A stretch of DNA of 26,785 nucleotides from Pseudomonadota bacterium (lineage in GTDB: Bacteria > Pseudomonadota > Alphaproteobacteria > Ferrovibrionales > Ferrovibrionaceae): positions 1 through 26,785 of the forward strand of contig JAEYSS010000048.1 in assembly GCA_023434425.1 (NCBI GenBank), given 5' to 3'. Below are positions 14,274 to 21,825 of the stretch, one piece after another. The position numbers and the translations under genes are program-made. Below the pieces are notes generated by a model. The model worked only from the letters and a program-made list of their open reading frames with translations, did not search any database and was not told where the DNA came from. The stretch's first letter is position 1. Each line of letters opens with the position of its first letter.

Positions 14274-15362
14274 ATGACGACAGCGACCGAATCTCTGCCG
14301 CCGCCGTCCTCCGCCACCGGGCCGGTCGCCTGGGTGAAGGAGCGGCTGTTTTCCTCGCCGCTGAACATCATCCTGACCGTTCTGGCGGTATGGCTGGTGC
14401 TGATGAGTCTGCCGCCCTTCATCGAATGGGCGCTGATCAAGGCGCACTTCACGGCCAATACGTCTCAGGAGTGTCGTGCCGGTGGTGGCGCCTGCTGGGC
14501 CTTCATCGGGCAGAAATACCGCCTGATGCTGTTCGGCCTGTATCCGTATGACGAGCAATGGCGTCCGCTGATCGCCGCGATCATCATGATCGGTATGATC
14601 ATCGCCAGTGGCATGCAGCGCTTCTGGAACATGAGCCTGCTGTTCATCTGGGTTGGCGGGCTGATTGCCGTTGCCGTGCTGATGTGGGGCGGGATTTTCG
14701 GGCTCCGCTATGTCGAGGATACGCAGTGGGGCGGCCTGCCGCTCACGCTGATTTTGTCCACCTTCGGCATCGCGCTGGCTTTTCCATTCGGGGTTCTGCT
14801 GGCGCTCGGCCGACGCTCGAAGATGCCGGCGATCAAGACGCTCTGTGTGCTCTACATCGAGCTGATCCGTGGCGTGCCGCTGATCTCGATGCTGTTCATG
14901 TCGTCGGTGATGCTGCCGCTGTTCCTGCCGGAAGGTTTCAGCATCGACAAGCTGCTGCGCGCCCAGATTGCCATCATCATGTTTGCCGCCGCCTATCTGG
15001 CGGAGGTGGTACGTGGCGGTCTGCAGGCGATTCCCAAGGGGCAGTATGAGGGCGCAGACTCCCTCGGTCTGTCCTACGCACAGAAGATGGGCTTCGTGAT
15101 CCTGCCGCAGGCACTGAAGATCGTGATCCCGCCGCTCTGCAGCCTGTTCATCGCCGTGTTCAAGGATACCTCGCTGGTAGTCATCATCGGCATCTACGAC
15201 CTGATGCAATCCACCAAGGTATCGCTGACCGATCCGGCGTGGCGTGGCTTCTCGATCGAAGCCTATGTCTTCGTCTCGGCGATCTACTTCATCTTCTGTT
15301 ACTCCATGTCGAAATACAGCCAGAATCTCGAAAACCGTCTGGCAACCGGACATAAGCGCTAA
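14274..15362 (+). CDS. aapM: Amino acid ABC transporter permease, second subunit
   Basis: A 362-residue multi-spanning permease of the same family. The cytoplasmic EAA loop reads EGADSLGLSYAQKMGFVILPQALKI, and the long N-terminal half with several extra membrane segments is characteristic of AapM/BztC rather than shorter HisM-type permeases. ATG 14274 is preceded by GGAG about eight bases upstream, inside the last codons of aapQ. It forms the inner-membrane pore with AapQ. Confidence 0.92.
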   Translation: MTTATESLPPPSSATGPVAWVKERLFSSPLNIILTVLAVWLVLMSLPPFIEWALIKAHFTANTSQECRAGGGACWAFIGQKYRLMLFGLYPYDEQWRPLIAAIIMIGMIIASGMQRFWNMSLLFIWVGGLIAVAVLMWGGIFGLRYVEDTQWGGLPLTLILSTFGIALAFPFGVLLALGRRSKMPAIKTLCVLYIELIRGVPLISMLFMSSVMLPLFLPEGFSIDKLLRAQIAIIMFAAAYLAEVVRGGLQAIPKGQYEGADSLGLSYAQKMGFVILPQALKIVIPPLCSLFIAVFKDTSLVVIIGIYDLMQSTKVSLTDPAWRGFSIEAYVFVSAIYFIFCYSMSKYSQNLENRLATGHKR

Positions 15363-15377
15363 GGGGGCCAGATCATC

Positions 15378-16118
15378 ATGGCTGAGTCGGTCATCGAACT
15401 GCAGAGCGTCAACAAGTGGTACGGCGAGTTCCACGTGCTGCGGAATATCAACCTCAGTGTCAGGAAGGGTGAGCGCATCGTCATCTGCGGGCCGTCAGGC
15501 TCGGGTAAGTCGACGATGATCCGCTGCATCAACCGGCTGGAAGAGCACCAGAAGGGTCATATCGTCGTCGACGGCACCGAACTGACCAACGACCTGAAGA
15601 ATATCGACGCCATCCGGCGCGAGGTCGGCATGGTGTTCCAGCACTTCAATCTGTTCCCGCACCTGACCGTGCTGGAAAACCTCACGCTCGGTCCGATCTG
15701 GGTGCTCAAGAAGCCCAAGGCCGAGGCTGAGGAAACCGCGATGAAGTACCTGAACCGGGTACGCATTCCGGAACAGGCCGCCAAGTTTCCCGGCCAGCTC
15801 TCCGGCGGCCAGCAGCAGCGCGTCGCCATTGCGCGCTCGCTGTGCATGAACCCGAAGATCATGTTGTTCGATGAGCCGACCTCGGCGCTCGATCCGGAAA
15901 TGGTCAAGGAAGTGCTGGATGTGATGATCGGGCTGGCCCAGGAAGGCGGCATGACCATGCTCTGCGTCACCCATGAAATGGGTTTTGCCCGCAAGGTGGC
16001 CGACCGGGTGATCTTCATGGATCGCGGCGAGATCATTGAGCAGAACACGCCGGACGAGTTCTTCTCAAATCCGCAGAACGACCGCACCAAGCTGTTCCTG
16101 AGCCAGATTCTGCACTGA
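15378..16118 (+). CDS. aapP: Amino acid ABC transporter ATP-binding protein
   Basis: A 246-residue ABC ATPase with a complete set of motifs: Walker A GPSGSGKST (about residues 39-47), Q-loop MVFQHFNLFPH, signature LSGGQQQRVAIARSL, Walker B IMLFDEPTSALDPE and switch His in CVTHEMGFA. The QHFNLFPHLTVLEN segment is typical for polar amino acid transporters. It follows aapM by 15 bp and is the last gene of the aapJQMP operon; the palindrome pair at 16129-16203 can terminate it. Confidence 0.94.
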   Translation: MAESVIELQSVNKWYGEFHVLRNINLSVRKGERIVICGPSGSGKSTMIRCINRLEEHQKGHIVVDGTELTNDLKNIDAIRREVGMVFQHFNLFPHLTVLENLTLGPIWVLKKPKAEAEETAMKYLNRVRIPEQAAKFPGQLSGGQQQRVAIARSLCMNPKIMLFDEPTSALDPEMVKEVLDVMIGLAQEGGMTMLCVTHEMGFARKVADRVIFMDRGEIIEQNTPDEFFSNPQNDRTKLFLSQILH

Positions 16119-16128
16119 ATCTCATAGC

Positions 16129-16203
16129 CGTCATTCCCGCGAAAGCGGGAATCCAGCCTTTATCTAAACTGGATCCCCGCTTTCGCGGGGATGGCGATTT
16201 TTT
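16129..16203. repeat. Paired dRS3-like palindromes, likely acting as terminator
   Basis: Two 28-bp copies of one palindromic unit lie in opposite orientation at 16129-16156 and 16169-16196. The first has the core ATTCCCGC-GAAA-GCGGGAAT (16133-16152), which fits the dRS3 pattern ATTCCC-N8-GGGAAT described from Neisseria and seen in other Proteobacteria. The second differs by G:C changes (CCCCGC/GCGGGG). Six T follow at 16198-16203, so the second hairpin can end aapP transcripts. The two copies can also pair with each other into one long stem. Confidence 0.8.
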
Positions 16204-16237
16204 GCTTGAGACGCCTGCATCCAAAACCATGCTACGC

Positions 16238-16260
16238 TCCTCCCAGAACAGATGGGAGGA
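16238..16260 (+). promoter_or_regulatory. Hairpin that masks the ribosome site of the next gene
   Basis: TCCTCCCA (16238-16245) and TGGGAGGA (16253-16260) pair perfectly over a 7-base loop. The right arm is the Shine-Dalgarno sequence, five bases before ATG 16266. It matters only if transcripts start upstream of 16238. Confidence 0.45.
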
Positions 16261-16265
16261 TCGTC

Positions 16266-16757
16266 ATGCGCATGGCAACCGCCGTTCTTCTGAGTCTCGC
16301 GGTTACGTCTCCGGTCTGGGCGCAACTGCCCGACGTGGATCCCGTAAACCAGTATCGCCTGATCGGCCCCGCTGACCGCAGCGACAGCCGCTGCATCGGT
16401 CGGCCGGATACACCCCTCTGCGCCGTGGAAACCCTGCTGGCATGTTTCGCGCGCCGCGACGCGGATCTCTGCCGTGCGGTCTGGTCGGGCGGCGAGGGCG
16501 CGGCCGGCTTCCTGATGAAGCAGCAGAACTCCCGCTATTGGTGGAGCTACCGCATCGCCGCAGTCGAACAGCAGGCGGCGGGCGAGGTGCTGATCGCCGT
16601 GGCCGGTCGCATGTGCGGCTTGCAGAGCGGCGAACCCGACTGCTTCACCACGCCGGCGCCGCCGACACAGTATCGCCTGCGGCAGATGAATGGCCGGTGG
16701 CAGGTGATGGACTGGCAGTCGCCGCCGGGCCAGCATCCGCAGCCGGTGGCGCGATGA
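16266..16757 (+). CDS. Secreted hypothetical protein
   Basis: A 163-residue protein with a signal peptide (MRMATAVLLSLAVTSPVWAQ, cleavage after WAQ or AQL). The mature part has six Cys, including DSRCIGRPDTPLCAVETLLACFARRD region spacing (split pairs near residues 43-66) and a later pair (GRMCGLQSGEPDC), which suits disulphide bonds in the periplasm. The end (QMNGRWQVMDWQSPP) resembles the last strands of small periplasmic proteins but I do not recognise a family. GGAGGA lies five bases before the ATG and is contained in a hairpin. It is monocistronic, tail to tail with azlD 11 bp away. Confidence 0.7.
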   Translation: MRMATAVLLSLAVTSPVWAQLPDVDPVNQYRLIGPADRSDSRCIGRPDTPLCAVETLLACFARRDADLCRAVWSGGEGAAGFLMKQQNSRYWWSYRIAAVEQQAAGEVLIAVAGRMCGLQSGEPDCFTTPAPPTQYRLRQMNGRWQVMDWQSPPGQHPQPVAR

Positions 16758-16768
16758 CCTGAATGTTC

Positions 16769-17089
16769 CTATCCGACGAAGTAGCGGATGCCGACGGCAA
16801 GTGCCATGCCGATCAGGATCGCGGTCATCGACTTGCGCAGCACGATCATGAAGCCGACGGCGGCCGTAAGGCCGGCCCACATGGCCGGATCGCCCTTCAT
16901 CACGGCGGCCACCACGATGGCCACCAGCACGCCCCCGGCCGTCTGGCGCAGGAAGCGTTCCAGGCGCGGCGACAGGGTGACATAGCCCATCATCCAGAAT
17001 CCGCCAGCGCGCGTCGCATAGGTGGCGACGCCCATGCCGAGGATGGCGATGACCGCTGCGGTGTCGAATGTCGTCAGGCCCTCGATCAT
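16769..17089 (-). CDS. azlD: Branched-chain amino acid exporter small subunit
   Basis: A 106-residue membrane protein of the AzlD family, with about three to four hydrophobic segments and the typical GMGVATYATRAGGFWMMG near the N-terminus and PRLERFLRQTAGGVLVAIV after it. AzlD works with AzlC as a two-component exporter of branched-chain amino acids. ATG 17089 overlaps the azlC stop by four bases (ATGA), showing coupling. The longer open frame upstream lies over azlC and is not used. Confidence 0.88.
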   Translation of the reverse strand: MIEGLTTFDTAAVIAILGMGVATYATRAGGFWMMGYVTLSPRLERFLRQTAGGVLVAIVVAAVMKGDPAMWAGLTAAVGFMIVLRKSMTAILIGMALAVGIRYFVG

Positions 17090-17814
17090 GCCGCTGTCTC
17101 CGCATCGCGGCTGGTGATCAGGCCAGCCAGGCCGGCGCAGATGCCGCCGATCAGGATGTACCAGTTGCCCGGCAGCCAGAGCAGCGCGCCGGCCGTGCCG
17201 GCCACGGCGGCGATCCATGGCCAGATGTCGTCCTTGCCGCGATACAGCCCGACGACAGATGTGGCGAAGACGCCGGCGATCAGTACATCCAGACCCCAGC
17301 GTTTCACATCCAGGCCGCCGCTGCTGAGCAGCGCGCCGACGGCGGTGCCACCGACCCAGACCGGCCATTGCATGATGACGGTGCCGAGCAGGATGCCGAG
17401 ATCGCGCCGGCCGTTCATCATCGCCTGCAGCGTGATGGCCCAGCCGGCATCGGTCATGCCCGCCGAAACCGGCAGCACCTGGCGCAGCGGCAGGTTGGAG
17501 ATATAGGGGTAGAGCGCAGCACCCATCACGATATGGCGGGCATTGACCAGGAAGCCGGTCAGGATGATCGCCGCCACCGGCAGCGGCAGGGCAGACCACA
17601 GTGCCAGCACGGCGAACTGCGCACTGCCGGCAAAGGTGGCGGCGCTCATCAGGATGGCTTCGCCGGGCGTCATGCCGACGCCAAGCGCGGCCGCACCGAA
17701 CGCGATGCCGAAGGGAAGCGCGCTGACGCTGTAGGGCGCGGTCAGCTTCATGCCATGCAGGACGCCGGCGCGCGTGAAGCTGGCCGGACCGGCTTTGTCG
17801 GGGGGGGAGTCCAT
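17086..17814 (-). CDS. azlC: Branched-chain amino acid exporter large subunit
   Basis: A 242-residue AzlC-family membrane protein. The first segment APYSVSALPFGIAFGAAALGVGMTP and SAATFAGSAQFAVLALW are hallmark motifs, followed by NARHIVMGAALYPYI. It exports branched-chain amino acids together with AzlD. ATG 17814 is chosen because a promoter is predicted to begin transcription there; no ribosome site is present. A run of eight C in codons 3-5 (plus-strand G run at 17800-17807) could slip and change the frame. An alternative ATG at 17751 lies just before the first membrane segment. The gene is divergent from a zinc-finger regulator gene with only 52 bp between. Confidence 0.87.
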   Translation of the reverse strand: MDSPPDKAGPASFTRAGVLHGMKLTAPYSVSALPFGIAFGAAALGVGMTPGEAILMSAATFAGSAQFAVLALWSALPLPVAAIILTGFLVNARHIVMGAALYPYISNLPLRQVLPVSAGMTDAGWAITLQAMMNGRRDLGILLGTVIMQWPVWVGGTAVGALLSSGGLDVKRWGLDVLIAGVFATSVVGLYRGKDDIWPWIAAVAGTAGALLWLPGNWYILIGGICAGLAGLITSRDAETAA

Positions 17815-17821
17815 GGGCGGA

Positions 17822-17850
17822 AAACTAGGGATTGGCCTCGCTTCAGTCAA
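17822..17850 (-). promoter_or_regulatory. Candidate azlC promoter
   Basis: Minus-strand TTGACT (17845-17850), 17-bp spacer, TAGTTT (17822-17827). Predicted start is one base before or at ATG 17814, implying a leaderless message. Confidence 0.5.
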
Positions 17851-17860
17851 CCGGTATGAT
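17832..17860 (+). promoter_or_regulatory. Candidate promoter of the CGNR regulator gene
   Basis: TTGGCC (17832-17837), 17-bp spacer, TATGAT (17855-17860). The predicted start coincides with the A of ATG 17867. It is interleaved with the opposing azlC promoter: each -35 lies in the other's spacer. Confidence 0.55.
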
Positions 17861-17866
17861 GGTTAT

Positions 17867-18502
17867 ATGGCAGAGCCGCTTCGCATAGAAACCACCGGAC
17901 TGCATGGCGGCCATCCGGCGCTCGATTTCGTCAATACGCTGGACTGGCGTGCCCGCCCCGCCGCGGAAGGCGGGCCGGAGGACATGCTGGTGTCCTACCG
18001 CGCTCTGCTGGCCGCCTGGCGCCGGCTCGACATCATCGGCGCCGCCACGCAGGCGGAGCTGGAGCGTGTCGCGGCACAGCAGCCGGCGCAGGCAACCGCC
18101 GTGCTGGCCGAGGCGCTCGCTCTGCGCGAGGCGCTGTATCGCCTGGCCCAGACCGCGCGTCAGGGTAGGACGGCGAAGCCGGCCGATCTCGAGGTGCTGA
18201 ATCGCTGCCTGCTGCGCTACCCCGAGGGCAGGGTGATCGCCAGCGTCAGTGGCGGCACGCGGCTCGGCTGGAAGGCGCATGGCGACGGGTTGGAACTCGG
18301 CTCGCCGCTGGGCGCCATGGCGCGTGTCGGCGCCGATCTGCTGGTGACGGCGGGCCCTGCCAGCATTCGCTGCTGCGCCGGGCCGGGCTGCGGCTGGCTG
18401 TTCCACGACACCAGTCCGAACAAACGCCGCCGCTGGTGTTCGATGGAAAGCTGCGGCAACCGTGCCAAGGCGCGACGGCATTATCAGAAGCACAAGGCGT
18501 AA
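17867..18502 (+). CDS. CGNR zinc-finger protein (ABATE domain), putative regulator
   Basis: A 211-residue protein with an N-terminal ABATE-type domain (GGHPALDFVNTLDWRA) and a C-terminal CGNR zinc finger: CCAGPGCGWLFHDTS, then the RRWCSMESCGNRAKARRHYQ segment that names the family. Family members are predicted transcription regulators. ATG 17867 has no ribosome site, which fits a leaderless message. Divergent, tightly spaced placement beside azlCD suggests that it controls the exporter and perhaps itself; this is inference. It converges with the GNAT gene, stop to stop, with four bases between. Confidence 0.88.
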   Translation: MAEPLRIETTGLHGGHPALDFVNTLDWRARPAAEGGPEDMLVSYRALLAAWRRLDIIGAATQAELERVAAQQPAQATAVLAEALALREALYRLAQTARQGRTAKPADLEVLNRCLLRYPEGRVIASVSGGTRLGWKAHGDGLELGSPLGAMARVGADLLVTAGPASIRCCAGPGCGWLFHDTSPNKRRRWCSMESCGNRAKARRHYQKHKA

Positions 18503-18506
18503 AGTT

Positions 18507-19121
18507 TTAACGTCGCGGATCGAACAGGGCGTCGCGCGTCTGGTAGGGGCGGAAGCCGCATTTCTGATACAGCGGCAGCGCGGCCGGATGATCGAGGTTG
18601 CAGGTATTCACCGTCAGCCGGTCGATGCCGTGGACCCAGGCCTGGCGGATGCCGGCGCGCAGCAGCCACGGCCCGATGCCGCGGCCGAAGAATTCCGGCG
18701 TCAGCCCGAAGTAGGCGATGTTGACGGTCCTGCGCTCGTCGGCGTCGGTATTGCGGCGGTCGAGTTCGATATAGCCGGCCGGCACGCCGCCGACATAGGG
18801 CACCCAGATTTCCACCAGCGGATCGGCAATGATGCTGCCGAGCGCAAGGTCGGTCATGCGATGGCGGTCGACCCAGTGCCAGGGGCGGCCGACCGCATCG
18901 TAGAGATAGCGGTAAAAGCCGGTGGTCGGCTTGTCGAGTTTCAGCAGTGCCAGCTTCGGCACCAGTGGCGGCAGGTTTGCCGTCTCCGGTGGTGTCCGGG
19001 TCATTTCCAGATAGACGACCGTGACGTTGTAGCGACCGTCATCCAGCAGGGTGGCGGGCGGCAGCCGGAAGATCGCCGGCGCAACCGTTTCAGAGGAACT
19101 GGTGTCGCGCGCCTCGGCCAA
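18507..19121 (-). CDS. GNAT-family N-acetyltransferase
   Basis: A GNAT protein of up to 204 residues. VTVVYLEMTRTP near residue 35, LDKPTTGFYRYLYDAVGRPWHW, the acetyl-CoA motif LTPEFFGRGIGPWLLRAGI and the terminal HPAALPLYQKCGFRPYQTRDA place it in a recognisable subgroup of uncharacterised acetyltransferases. The start is uncertain: TTG 19121 lies three bases from the sulfurtransferase stop and suggests coupling, while the first in-frame ATG (19004) would cut into conserved sequence. Substrate unknown. Last gene of the co-directional run from 22904. Confidence 0.8.
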   Translation of the reverse strand: MAEARDTSSSETVAPAIFRLPPATLLDDGRYNVTVVYLEMTRTPPETANLPPLVPKLALLKLDKPTTGFYRYLYDAVGRPWHWVDRHRMTDLALGSIIADPLVEIWVPYVGGVPAGYIELDRRNTDADERRTVNIAYFGLTPEFFGRGIGPWLLRAGIRQAWVHGIDRLTVNTCNLDHPAALPLYQKCGFRPYQTRDALFDPRR

Positions 19122-19124
19122 GCA

Positions 19125-19988
19125 TCAACCTCGGGCGACTTCCACCGGCAGGTCGGAACGGCCGCCCCATTCGGTCCACGAGCCGTCGTAGACTGAAACC
19201 TGGCGATGGCCGAGCAGATGCAGCGCCAGCGTGAGCGAGCAGGCCGAAACGCCCGAGCCGCAGCTGGTGATCACCGGCTTCGACATGTCGATGCCGGCAT
19301 CCTGGAACAGCGCTTTCAGTTCCGGGCCATTGCGGAACAGGCCGGTGGCCGGATCGGTGAGGGCGGCAGCCGGCAGGCATTTGGAACTGGGGATATGGCC
19401 GCCGCGCAGGCCGGCGCGCGGCTCGGGCTCGGTGCCGTCGAAGCGCCCCTTGCTGCGCGCGTCCAGCACCTGTTCGCGGCCGCTCGAAAGATTGGCGCGG
19501 ACCTGTTCCACGTCGCGCACCAGTAGGTCGTTGCGTCGCGCAGTGAAATGCCGTTCGCGCGGCAGCGGTGGCAGATCCTCCACCGGAAGCCCCTCGGCTT
19601 TCCACTTCTTGAAGCCGCCATTCAGCACGGCAACGTCTGTGTGGCCGAAGACGCGGAACATCCACCAGGCGCGCGGGGCGGAGAGGTGATTGTCGGAACC
19701 GTCATAGACCACGATGCGGTTGCCGTCGCCAATGCCGAGGCGGCGCATGCGCGCAGCAAACTTTTCCGGGCTGGGCAGCATATGCGGCAGCGGTACGTCG
19801 GTATCGGCGATCTCGTCGATGTCGAAGAACACCGCGCCGGGGATGTGGGCGTCGTTATATTCCGCCTTGCCGTTACGGCTCATGGTCGGCAGGTACCAGG
19901 ACGCGTCGACGATGCGCAGGTCGGGCGCCTTCAGGTGATCGGCCAGCCATTCGGTCGAAACCAGCGCATCCGGATTCACATACGACAT
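19125..19988 (-). CDS. sseA: 3-Mercaptopyruvate/thiosulfate sulfurtransferase
   Basis: A 287-residue tandem rhodanese protein. The first, inactive domain shows LVSTEWLADHL and HIPGAVFFDIDEIAD; the second, active domain shows VLDARSKGRF, GHIPSSKCLP and the active-site loop with C243 in CGSGVSA. The CG[S/T]GV[S/T]A loop marks mercaptopyruvate sulfurtransferases, which move sulfur from 3-mercaptopyruvate to acceptors such as thioredoxin or cyanide. ATG 19988 has GGGAG at good distance. It sits 14 bp after the AlaX-type gene, downstream of cysteine synthase. Confidence 0.9.
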   Translation of the reverse strand: MSYVNPDALVSTEWLADHLKAPDLRIVDASWYLPTMSRNGKAEYNDAHIPGAVFFDIDEIADTDVPLPHMLPSPEKFAARMRRLGIGDGNRIVVYDGSDNHLSAPRAWWMFRVFGHTDVAVLNGGFKKWKAEGLPVEDLPPLPRERHFTARRNDLLVRDVEQVRANLSSGREQVLDARSKGRFDGTEPEPRAGLRGGHIPSSKCLPAAALTDPATGLFRNGPELKALFQDAGIDMSKPVITSCGSGVSACSLTLALHLLGHRQVSVYDGSWTEWGGRSDLPVEVARG

Positions 19989-20002
19989 CTGTTGCTCCCT
20001 GA

Positions 20003-20734
20003 TCAAACTTCCTGAGCCGCAAAGGCGATATTCACACGGCGGTTCTGCTTGCCCTTGTTCTCGATCTTGATGACGGCGACCGGGCCGATCTCTCCGGTGC
20101 GGCCCACGTGAGTTCCGCCGCAGGCCTGCAGGTCGAGCGGTTTATCCAGTCCGGCCACCTCGATCAGGCGCACTCGGCCCAGGCCCATCGGCGGCTTCAC
20201 CGCCATGGTCTTCACCAGATCCGGGCTGTTCAGCAACTCCTCGTCGGTGATCCAGCGCGCCGTCACCGCATGGTCGCCGGTGATCAGCTCGTTCAGCTTT
20301 GCGGTCAGCGTATCCTTGTCCGGGATGCTGTCGGCCATGTCGAAATCGAGCCGGCCTTTCCCGTCGCTGACCTGGCCGCCGGTCACCGGAAACGGCACCA
20401 GCACAGACAGCAGATGCAGGCAGGTATGCATGCGCATCAGGCGATGGCGGCGGTCCCAGTCGAGGTCCAGCCGGCCTTTCGCGCCGACTTTCAGTGCCGC
20501 CGAGCCGCCGGCCGGAACATGCACGATGCCATCCGGCCCGTCGCCTTTACGCGTGTCGCTGATCTCAACTGTCTCGCCGCTCTCCAGCACGAAGCGGCCG
20601 GTATCGCCGGGCTGGCCGCCGCCGGTCGGGTAGAAGACGGTGGCGTCGGTCTGGAAGCCGCGCTCGTCGATGGCCGTGACGATGGCATCGCAGGATTTCA
20701 GATAGGCGTCGTCGCGAAACAGGAAGTTGGTCAT
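20003..20734 (-). CDS. AlaX-type alanyl-tRNA editing protein
   Basis: A 243-residue stand-alone editing domain related to the C-terminal part of alanyl-tRNA synthetase. The zinc site is complete: HTCLH (H103, H107) and CGGTH (C205, H209). The early FYPTGGGQPGDTG segment is also conserved. Such AlaX proteins remove Ser or Gly from mischarged tRNA(Ala). The gene starts seven bases after the cysK stop, without an obvious ribosome site, so it probably depends on coupling. It is the second tRNA-editing gene in this window, after the YbaK-type gene. Confidence 0.88.
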   Translation of the reverse strand: MTNFLFRDDAYLKSCDAIVTAIDERGFQTDATVFYPTGGGQPGDTGRFVLESGETVEISDTRKGDGPDGIVHVPAGGSAALKVGAKGRLDLDWDRRHRLMRMHTCLHLLSVLVPFPVTGGQVSDGKGRLDFDMADSIPDKDTLTAKLNELITGDHAVTARWITDEELLNSPDLVKTMAVKPPMGLGRVRLIEVAGLDKPLDLQACGGTHVGRTGEIGPVAVIKIENKGKQNRRVNIAFAAQEV

Positions 20735-20741
20735 CGGGGCT

Positions 20742-21743
20742 TTAACTCATCCAGGCTGGAACCGGCAGGTTCTTTTCACGCAGGAATTCCGGATTGAACA
20801 TCTTGCTCTGGTAGCGCGCGCCGCCGTCGCACAGCACGGTTACGATCGTGTGGCCGGGGCCCATCTTCTTTGCCAGCCGGATCGCGGCGGCGATATTGAT
20901 GCCGCTGGAGCCGCCCAGCACCAGGCCCTCATGCTGGATCAGATCGAACACCACCGGCAGGGCTTCCTCGTCCGGGATCTGGAAGGCGTCATCGGGCGTG
21001 ATGCCTTCCAGGTTGGCGGTGATGCGACCCTGGCCGATGCCTTCGGTGATCGAACTGCCCTCGGCCTTCAGTTCGCCATGCTTGTAGAAGTGATACAGCG
21101 CGGCACCCATCGGATCGGCCAGCGCGACCTGGATTTTCGGATTGCGCTCTTTCAGCGCCAGCAGTACGCCCGCGAAAGTCCCGCCCGAGCCGACGGCGCA
21201 GGTGAAGCCATCAACCTTGCCGCCGGTCTGCTCCCAGATTTCCGGACCTGTCGTATGGTAATGCGCCTCGCGGTTGGCCACATTGTCGAACTGATTGGCC
21301 CAGATCGCACCGTTGGGTTCGGTCTTCGCCAGCTCTTCGGCGAGGCGGCCGGAGAATTTCACGTAGTTGTTCGGATCCTTGTAGGGGACCGCCGGCACCA
21401 GCCGCAGATCGGCGCCGCACAGGCGCAGGAAGTCCTTCTTCTCCTGGCTCTGCGTCTCGGGCATCACGATCACGGTCCTGAAACCGAGCGCATTGCCGAC
21501 CAGGGCGAGGCCGATACCGGTATTGCCGGCGGTGCCTTCGACGATGGTGCCGCCGGGACGCAGCTGGCCGCGTTTCAGCGCATCCTGCACGATGTACAAT
21601 GCTGCACGGTCTTTGACGGAACCACCCGGATTCATGAATTCGGCCTTGCCGTAGATCTCGCAGCCGGTCAGTTCGGAGGCGCGGCGCAGGCGGATCAGCG
21701 GGGTGCGGCCGATGCTGTCGATGAAGTCTTTTCTGATATCCAT
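20742..21743 (-). CDS. cysK: Cysteine synthase A-type PLP enzyme
   Basis: A 333-residue fold-type II PLP enzyme. The PLP lysine is K44 in NPGGSVKDRAA; the substrate loop is EGTAGNTGIGLA (69-80) rather than the classical EPTSGNTGIG of CysK; the phosphate cup is GSGGTFAGV and GLVLGGSSGINIAA completes the site. It is expected to make cysteine from O-acetylserine and sulfide; the changed loop marks a distinct branch common in Alphaproteobacteria, and a somewhat different substrate is possible. The ATG has GAGAG upstream. An 82-bp gap to the NUDIX gene could hold its own promoter, though I found none convincing. Confidence 0.88.
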   Translation of the reverse strand: MDIRKDFIDSIGRTPLIRLRRASELTGCEIYGKAEFMNPGGSVKDRAALYIVQDALKRGQLRPGGTIVEGTAGNTGIGLALVGNALGFRTVIVMPETQSQEKKDFLRLCGADLRLVPAVPYKDPNNYVKFSGRLAEELAKTEPNGAIWANQFDNVANREAHYHTTGPEIWEQTGGKVDGFTCAVGSGGTFAGVLLALKERNPKIQVALADPMGAALYHFYKHGELKAEGSSITEGIGQGRITANLEGITPDDAFQIPDEEALPVVFDLIQHEGLVLGGSSGINIAAAIRLAKKMGPGHTIVTVLCDGGARYQSKMFNPEFLREKNLPVPAWMS

Positions 21744-21825
21744 AACGCTCTCAAATCAGGGGGAGCGCGGCCATATAGCGCGCTTTCCCGGGCAATCCAT
21801 GCCTCCATCCTATACCGAGGGGGGG

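Noticed and set aside
16769..17599. Long minus-strand frame extending azlD upstream
   Set aside because: The extension lies over azlC in another frame; AzlD length and the ATGA overlap fix the start at 17089.
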